NCBI GenBank assembly: GCA_964405325.1
Contig: CAYONM010000104.1
Location: forward strand, 1 to 13,044
DNA: 13,044 nt
From: CAYONM01 sp964405325
Lineage (GTDB): Bacteria; Planctomycetota; UBA11346
Direction: 5' to 3'
The notes under the pieces were generated by a model. That model saw only the letters and a list, made by a program, of their open reading frames with translations. It ran no database searches and had not been told where the DNA came from. Both the position numbers and the translations under genes were made by a program. Positions within the stretch are counted from its first letter, which is position 1; each line of letters opens with the position of its first letter. Positions 8,966 through 13,044 of the stretch are shown here, one piece after another.

Positions 8966-9664
8966 ATGCAACAACGAGTCGTCATTATCACCGGCGCGTC
9001 CTCCGGCATCGGCGCCGCCATCGCCCAACGCCTGGCCGCCAGCTGCCGCCTGCTGCTGGTCGCTCGACGCGCGGAGCGGCTTCAGGCCCTGGCCGACAGC
9101 ATCCACGATCAAGGCGGCAGTTGTGCGGTCCATGCCGCCGATCTGGCCGACCCGGATGCGATCCACGACGTGATCCAAGCCGCCACCAACGCTTTCGGCG
9201 AAGTCGAAGTCCTGATCAACAATGCCGGTATCTTCCGGGTCGCGCCGCAAGAACAGCTGACCGCTGCCGACGCCGACCAGCAATGGGCGATCAACGTCCG
9301 CGCTCCCATGCTGCTGACCGCCGCCGCCTTGCCGCTTTTGCGCCAGACCCGCGGCCTGATCATCAACGTCTCCAGCATCGTCACCGAGAATGCTTTTCCC
9401 GGCTGCGGCACCTACACCGCCTGCAAGCTGGCCGTGGAAGGCTGGAGCCGCTGCCTGCGCGAAGAGGAACGTGCCCACGGCGTGCGCGTGGCCGTGTTGG
9501 CACCCGGCGCCACCGACACCGCAGTCTTCGACGGCATGGACGTGAATCGAAGCAAGATGATGCGGCCCGCCGACATCGCGGCGGCAACCCAGGCCATCGT
9601 CGATCTGCCACCGACGGCCAGCATCGAACGCATCAGCCTGATGCCACCAGCGGGGGCTTTTTAG
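8966..9664 (+). CDS. Short-chain dehydrogenase/reductase (SDR)
   Basis: A 232-aa classical SDR oxidoreductase. TGASSGIG (residues 9-16) is the NAD(P)-binding turn; ARRAER after the second strand, with arginines, points to NADPH. NNAG is at 85-88, the catalytic triad is Ser137 (INVSS), Tyr150 and Lys154 (YTACK), and the PGATDTAVF segment after the sixth strand fits the family. The short length and the C-terminal LPPTASIERISLMP resemble the YdfG/serine-dehydrogenase-like and general 3-oxoacyl-reductase-like branches; the substrate cannot be told. Ribosome binding upstream is weak. Its stop codon overlaps by 4 bp the stop of the convergent sulfur-carrier gene. Confidence 0.92.
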   Translation: MQQRVVIITGASSGIGAAIAQRLAASCRLLLVARRAERLQALADSIHDQGGSCAVHAADLADPDAIHDVIQAATNAFGEVEVLINNAGIFRVAPQEQLTAADADQQWAINVRAPMLLTAAALPLLRQTRGLIINVSSIVTENAFPGCGTYTACKLAVEGWSRCLREEERAHGVRVAVLAPGATDTAVFDGMDVNRSKMMRPADIAAATQAIVDLPPTASIERISLMPPAGAF

Positions 9665-9921
9665 CCGCCGGCAATCGCCGGCACGATATCGACGCTGTCA
9701 CCATCGCGCAGTTCGGTTTCCTGACCTTCAAGGAAACGGATATCCTCTTCGCCAACGAACACATTGATAAAACGCCGTATTTTGCCGCTGTCGTCACAGA
9801 GTTTGGCACGCATGCCCGGATGTGCAGCCTCCAGGGTGCCAATCATCTGGTCGATGCTGCTCGCCTCCAGCTGCACGTCGGCCTGATCACCGGTCAGATT
9901 ACGCAGCACGACCACGCTCAC
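9661..9921 (-). CDS. MoaD/ThiS-family sulfur carrier protein (CysO/HcyS-like)
   Basis: An 86-aa beta-grasp protein that starts with GTG. That GTG overlaps the stop of the upstream homocysteine S-methyltransferase as GTGA (9918-9921), indicating translational coupling. Family signs: SVVVLRNLTGDQ (first strands), the middle helix IDQMIGTLEAAHPGMRAKL, the RRFINVFVGEEDIRFLEGQET segment, which resembles actinobacterial CysO (HRFVNIYVNDEDVRF), and DGDSVDIVPAIAGG at the very end. The free Gly-Gly end is what an E1-like enzyme adenylates and converts to a thiocarboxylate. Such carriers donate sulfur to molybdopterin, thiamine, cysteine (CysO) or homocysteine (HcyS). Next to a homocysteine methyltransferase, a role in making homocysteine is the simplest inference. 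An ATG further upstream at 9978 lies inside the neighbour and is rejected. Confidence 0.88.
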   Translation of the reverse strand: MSVVVLRNLTGDQADVQLEASSIDQMIGTLEAAHPGMRAKLCDDSGKIRRFINVFVGEEDIRFLEGQETELRDGDSVDIVPAIAGG

Positions 9922-10799
9922 ACCAACGCCAAAGCCCCACGCAAGGCCGCGATATGCGCCGGCGTGGTCCCACAGCAACCGCCGATAATGCGCGCGCCTG
10001 CCGCAACCAGTGCCTCGCAGGCAGCGGCCATCTCCTCAGGCGTCATGCGGAAGCGGGTCTCGCCGTCCACCAACACCGGCATGCCAGCGTTGGCATGCAC
10101 CAACAGCGGCACCGACACCGCCTGCTGCATCTGGCTGAGAATGCTGGTCATCTGCTCTGGGCCACCACCGCAGTTGGCGCCCACCACATCGGCACCGGCG
10201 GCCACCAGCCCGATGGCCGCGTCGGCCGGGCTGACACCCATCATGGTCCGATAGCCCTGGCTGCTCTGATCGAAGGTCATAGTCGCGACCACGTCCAAAG
10301 CGGCAGAAACCGTTTTGGCCGCTTTCACTGCGCAGGCGGCCTCTTCCACCGCGCTCATGGTCTCGACCACCACCGCCTGCGCGCCAGCATCGACCAGAGC
10401 CTGGATCTGCTCCTGGAAGATCGCGATCATCTCGTCTTCTTCCAAATCCCCATAGGGCTCGAGAAACTCACCGGTCGGTCCGACGCAGGGCATGATCACA
10501 GCATCAGGAGCGCCGATGCGGCTGTTCTCGAAACCGAGCCGATTCAGTTCGGCAACGCGATCAGCCAAGCCATAGTGCGCCAGCTTCAGGTGATTGCCGC
10601 CAAAGGTATTGGCACAGACGATATCCGAACCGGCCTCGGCATAGGCGCGAGCCACCGCCTGCACGGCTTCGGACTGCTCGGCATTCCACAGTTCCGGGCA
10701 CATGCCCGCCCCCAGGCCAGCAGCCTGTAACATGGTGCCCCAGGCACCGTCGGAGACCAGAATCTCGCCGTCCTGCAATCGTGTCGTGATAAGACCCAT
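9918..10799 (-). CDS. Homocysteine S-methyltransferase family protein (MetH N-domain/BHMT-like)
   Basis: A 293-aa TIM-barrel enzyme that transfers a methyl group to homocysteine to give methionine. It begins MGLITTRLQDGEILVSDGAW; AAGGAG lies 8 bp before the ATG, and a longer reading to 10847 is not supported. The DGAWGT core (18-22), NTFGGN (64-69) and the zinc-binding cysteines Cys210 (GANCGGGP) and Cys275/Cys276 (GGCCGTTP) match the S-methyl_trans family. It is about as long as the first module of cobalamin-dependent MetH, but no folate, cobalamin or activation module follows. It must act alone or with separate partners, or use another methyl donor such as S-methylmethionine or betaine. It overlaps the sulfur-carrier gene by 4 bp and lies 55 bp after the flagellin gene, same strand. 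Confidence 0.93.
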   Translation of the reverse strand: MGLITTRLQDGEILVSDGAWGTMLQAAGLGAGMCPELWNAEQSEAVQAVARAYAEAGSDIVCANTFGGNHLKLAHYGLADRVAELNRLGFENSRIGAPDAVIMPCVGPTGEFLEPYGDLEEDEMIAIFQEQIQALVDAGAQAVVVETMSAVEEAACAVKAAKTVSAALDVVATMTFDQSSQGYRTMMGVSPADAAIGLVAAGADVVGANCGGGPEQMTSILSQMQQAVSVPLLVHANAGMPVLVDGETRFRMTPEEMAAACEALVAAGARIIGGCCGTTPAHIAALRGALALV

Positions 10800-10854
10800 C
10801 GTCTGCTCCTTGGCGCGCGATTGGGCCAAACAACCAGGCGGACTCAAGCAGCGA

Positions 10855-12429
10855 TCAGCTCAGCAGCTGCAGCACCGACTGCGGCAACTGATTGGCCTGG
10901 GCCAACATCGCGGTGGCAGCTTGGTAGACGATGTTATGCCGGGCGAACTGCGCGCTTTCTTCGGCGTAGTCGGTGTCGCGCAGCAGGCTTTCGGAAGCAG
11001 TCAGGCTCTCAATCGCAATGCGAAGCGTGCTCTGGGTGCTTTCCAGGCCGGCCGAGACCAGGGCGCCGGTTTTGCCACGCTGACTGCTGACCTCCAGGAT
11101 CGCCGCATCAATCACCCGCAACGCGTCCTCACGGGAATCCGTGTCCACCAACAGGGCCTGGCTATCAACCAGGTCCTGGAGTGATTCATACCCAGAATCG
11201 TTGTTGCGTGCCGCATGCCCCAGCGCGCCCGGACGCATATCCACCAGCTCGACGGTGCTGGTCTGGCCCGACAACGCCCCCAGCTGAACCAAGCCGGTGT
11301 TGGCACGGGTGGCGGTGTGACTGGTCAGCGGTGCATCCACCGTACTGCCAAAACTGCCATCGGAGGTATCGCGCATCCACAAGGTGAACGCGCCACCACG
11401 GAAGGCCAGCCCCCCCTCGGAGAAGACATCCTGAGTCAGGGTCAACGACTGCGTCACCCCTTCGCCGTCGATGTAGTCCAACTGGATGGTCTGCTGCGGC
11501 GCATCCACCAGCCAGGCATTGCCCGCCGCGCCGGGGCTACTGTCCAACAAACCAAACCCGGTTCCATTGACATCGGTAGCTTCCACATTCAGCGCGCCAC
11601 CGCCGAAATGGGTGTTCTCAATCACCAATTCACCAGTGGTGGTATCGTAGGCCGCACGGGCACCAGTGGCATCGGCCTGCGCATTCACCATACCGACAAA
11701 TTGGCGGAAAGTGGTACTGGCCGACAGGATGATATCCGTCGAACCATGCGGCCCGGCAATGGTGATCACCTCGTTATCCAGATTGGAAAGTACATTGCCA
11801 TTCTGAGTCTGCCCCTGGATGGTGGCATCCAAGCCCGGTGCACCGGCGAATGTGCTACTGGCCTGGCCACGGCTGAGGTCTGCGGAAGGGACGGCGATAG
11901 TGAACTGGGAGCCCTCCTCAATGCCAACCGGCAGCTGGGTATCATCGTGCTCAAGCGCCTTATAAAATTCTTTGGCATCTGTACTCAGACGATTGCCACT
12001 CATCGTTCCGTCCAACAGACGCACCGAGCCGTACACCGTATTCTTGGCAACGGAATCGATACTTGAGACACTGTTGTCAAACTCGTCCTGCAGTGCACGT
12101 AACTGGTTCTGGTCCATGGTACCGTCATTGAGCGCGTTCACCACCAACTCACGCGTACGCAACAGCATATTGGCAATGGAATCCATGCCAGACTCGGCGG
12201 TATTGAGCATTGCCATGCCCTCTTCGACATTGTCGGTCGCCTGGGTCAGGCCCAAAACGTGGTGCCGCAGCTGATTGGCCAGAATCAAATCGCCTGGGGC
12301 ATCGGCACTGCGGGTCAAACGCACGCCCGAAGACAGGCGTGCCAAGGTCAGCGACATGCTGCGGTCGACCACCTGCAGATTGCGATGTGCGTTGATCGCT
12401 GAGGAGTTGTAATTGATGCGCAAACTCAT
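10855..12429 (-). CDS. Flagellin
   Basis: A 524-aa flagellar filament protein, exported without a signal peptide. The start at 12429 (MSLRINYNSSAINAHRNLQ) has GGAGG 7 bp upstream; a longer reading to 12576 is not flagellin-like. N-terminal D0/D1 is clear: RLSSGVRLTRSADAPGDLI, then RTRELVVNALNDGTMDQNQL, DSVAKNTVYGSVRLLDG. C-terminal D1/D0 is clear: AILEVSSQRGKTGALVSAG and the end ANQLPQSVLQLLS. The central 200-odd residues are a variable, surface-exposed D2/D3 region with Thr/Gly/Asp-rich strands. The usual DDAAGLAIS segment is replaced by ADAPGDLILANQ, as in some non-enteric flagellins. A sigma-54-type promoter lies directly upstream. No terminator is seen before the methyltransferase gene 55 bp downstream. 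Confidence 0.95.
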   Translation of the reverse strand: MSLRINYNSSAINAHRNLQVVDRSMSLTLARLSSGVRLTRSADAPGDLILANQLRHHVLGLTQATDNVEEGMAMLNTAESGMDSIANMLLRTRELVVNALNDGTMDQNQLRALQDEFDNSVSSIDSVAKNTVYGSVRLLDGTMSGNRLSTDAKEFYKALEHDDTQLPVGIEEGSQFTIAVPSADLSRGQASSTFAGAPGLDATIQGQTQNGNVLSNLDNEVITIAGPHGSTDIILSASTTFRQFVGMVNAQADATGARAAYDTTTGELVIENTHFGGGALNVEATDVNGTGFGLLDSSPGAAGNAWLVDAPQQTIQLDYIDGEGVTQSLTLTQDVFSEGGLAFRGGAFTLWMRDTSDGSFGSTVDAPLTSHTATRANTGLVQLGALSGQTSTVELVDMRPGALGHAARNNDSGYESLQDLVDSQALLVDTDSREDALRVIDAAILEVSSQRGKTGALVSAGLESTQSTLRIAIESLTASESLLRDTDYAEESAQFARHNIVYQAATAMLAQANQLPQSVLQLLS

Positions 12430-12460
12430 GACCCGTCCTCCGGATGCTGCCAGAGAAAAC

Positions 12461-12475
12461 GCAAGTGCTATGCCA
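12461..12475 (-). promoter_or_regulatory. Sigma-54 (-24/-12) promoter for the flagellin gene
   Basis: On the minus strand the sequence TGGCATAGCACTTGC fits the sigma-54 consensus TGGCAYR-N4-TTGC, with GG and GC exactly 10 bp apart. It lies about 31 bp before the flagellin ATG, giving a short leader that holds GGAGG. Sigma-54 control of flagellin is known in several phyla and needs an enhancer-binding activator. Confidence 0.75.
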
Positions 12476-12476
12476 A

Positions 12477-12507
12477 GCAACTGGCCTTTCCGCGCATGGC
12501 CAGTTGC
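12477..12507. promoter_or_regulatory. 10-bp perfect inverted repeat directly upstream of the -24 element
   Basis: GCAACTGGCC (12477-12486) and GGCCAGTTGC (12498-12507) are exact complements with an 11-bp spacer, starting 1 bp from the sigma-54 element. This looks like a dimeric operator. Its closeness to the promoter fits a repressor or a DNA-bending factor better than a classical remote enhancer-binding protein. It also lies between the flagellin gene and the plus-strand sulfatase start, so it might act on either. Confidence 0.6.
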
Positions 12508-12574
12508 GACCAAAACCCCGCCTGAGTACGAAGGAAAGCAACTTGTCAGCCGTCGCTGCAACGACAATGGCCAC

Positions 12575-12707
12575 ATGACTTTGAACCGACGCCAATTCCT
12601 TCAAAGCAGTGGCATGTGTGCTGCCACTGGACTCTTTCCCGACCTGCTACAAGCCGCCAACGACCCCAAGCAACCCAATATCCTGGTGATCGTCGCCGAT
12701 GATTGCG
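12575..12707 (+). pseudogene. Sulfatase, N-terminal fragment with Tat signal
   Basis: The first 43 or so residues are typical of secreted sulfatases of the alkaline-phosphatase superfamily: a twin-arginine signal (MTLNRRQFLQSSGMCAATGL) followed by QPNILVIVADD, the first strand with the calcium-binding Asp pair. After VADD (codons to 12703) the frame becomes meaningless, and the DNA instead encodes an aldo/keto reductase in another frame. The Cys-x-Pro-x-Arg sulfatase active site is therefore missing. The ATG at 12575 has no clear ribosome-binding site. The gene is truncated here, by a deletion or by an assembly join. Confidence 0.7.
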
Positions 12708-13044
12708 CATTGGCCCGGCGTCACGCTGGGCTACAACGCGCTCATCTTTCCCTACCGCGAGGAAGCCATCGTCGATGCCGGCCGCTTGGGCCTGGGTGTG
12801 GTGACCATAAATCCTCTGGGCGGCGGTGTAATTCCGCAGCATCCGGATCGCTTCCAGAAATTGTGCCGCATCGACGGCGATAGCGTCGTGCAAGCGGCGC
12901 TCCGCTACAACGTCTCGCATCCGGCGATCACCTGCGCTCTGGTCGGCTTCTCGAACCCCGCAGAGGTCGACGAGGCGGTGACCGCCATCCGTGACGCTTC
13001 CCTCAGAGGGGGCGTTGCCCCCTCGCGACATCCGTCGCACACCC
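12699..13044 (+). pseudogene. Aldo/keto reductase, C-terminal fragment (runs off the window)
   Basis: From about 12708 a frame shifted relative to the sulfatase start reads HWPGVTLGYNALIFPYREE, then AGRLGLGVVTINPLGGGVIP and VVQAALRYNVSHPAITCALV followed by GFSNPAEVDEAV. These are the substrate-facing YN strand, the PLGGG turn and the NADPH-binding end of aldo/keto reductases, of the branch with long Fe-S-type relatives. An in-frame TGA at 12687-12689 precedes it, so the first half of the barrel, including the catalytic Asp-Tyr-Lys-His region, is missing. An ATG at 12699 could start the fragment but has no good ribosome-binding site. The last 17 codons cross a GC hairpin (13006-13024) with no stop in the window and look unlike the family. 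Confidence 0.7.
13006..13024. repeat. GC hairpin, 8-bp arms with 3-nt loop
   Basis: GAGGGGGC-GTT-GCCCCCTC is a perfect hairpin near the window end, built like the one at 1495-1513. It is preceded by TCAGAGGGGGCG (13003-13014), which also occurs at 7496-7507 after groEL2. It probably marks a dispersed intergenic palindrome that the aldo/keto reductase frame merely runs into. Confidence 0.6.

Noticed and set aside
9121..10254. 377-aa plus-strand open frame across the dehydrogenase, carrier and methyltransferase
   Set aside because: Out-of-frame Arg/His-rich shadow of three clearly recognised genes.

Overview
The window looks like chromosomal DNA of a GC-rich, flagellated, Gram-negative-type bacterium. 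A flagellin gene, a Tat-type signal peptide on a sulfatase start and a pair of GroEL paralogues around one GroES fit a member of the Planctomycetes/Verrucomicrobia/Lentisphaerae neighbourhood or another deep-branching phylum. This placement is a weak inference from protein style. No rRNA, tRNA or marker gene settles it.

Layout. Positions 1-1390 (minus strand) hold two dipeptide/oligopeptide ABC-transporter permease genes that overlap by 4 bp; the second (OppC type) runs off the left edge and has a long extra segment after its first membrane helix. Positions 1391-1746 are a non-coding divergent region with a perfect 20-bp inverted repeat, a GC hairpin and a minus-strand terminator-like structure. 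On the plus strand follow a DEDDh exonuclease-like protein, an FNR/DNR-type regulator and an FmdB-type zinc-ribbon protein. Next comes the chaperonin block groEL1-groES-groEL2 (3578-7394), closed by a strong intrinsic terminator. The two GroELs differ clearly. GroEL1 carries a GGM-rich tail, two cysteines flanking the nucleotide loop and an altered substrate-binding position. GroEL2 has a canonical apical site but no GGM tail.

Positions 7573-7835 hold a small gene broken by a 7-bp tandem repeat, and an 8-bp tandem repeat that encodes the end of argC. The arginine gene argC (minus) diverges from a short-chain dehydrogenase (plus). The dehydrogenase converges, with a 4-bp overlap, on a MoaD/ThiS-like sulfur carrier. 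The carrier is itself translationally coupled (GTGA overlap) to a homocysteine S-methyltransferase, which suggests a link between sulfur-carrier chemistry and methionine synthesis. Upstream on the same strand is a flagellin gene with a good sigma-54 promoter match and a 10-bp inverted repeat directly beside it.

At the right end a sulfatase start (Tat signal plus the first strand of the fold) is abruptly joined, out of frame, to the C-terminal part of an aldo/keto reductase. This is either a deletion scar or an assembly join.

The best candidates for something new are the sulfur-carrier/homocysteine-methyltransferase pair, the asymmetric GroEL1-GroES-GroEL2 unit, and the heptamer repeat whose copy number decides whether the small gene is open.
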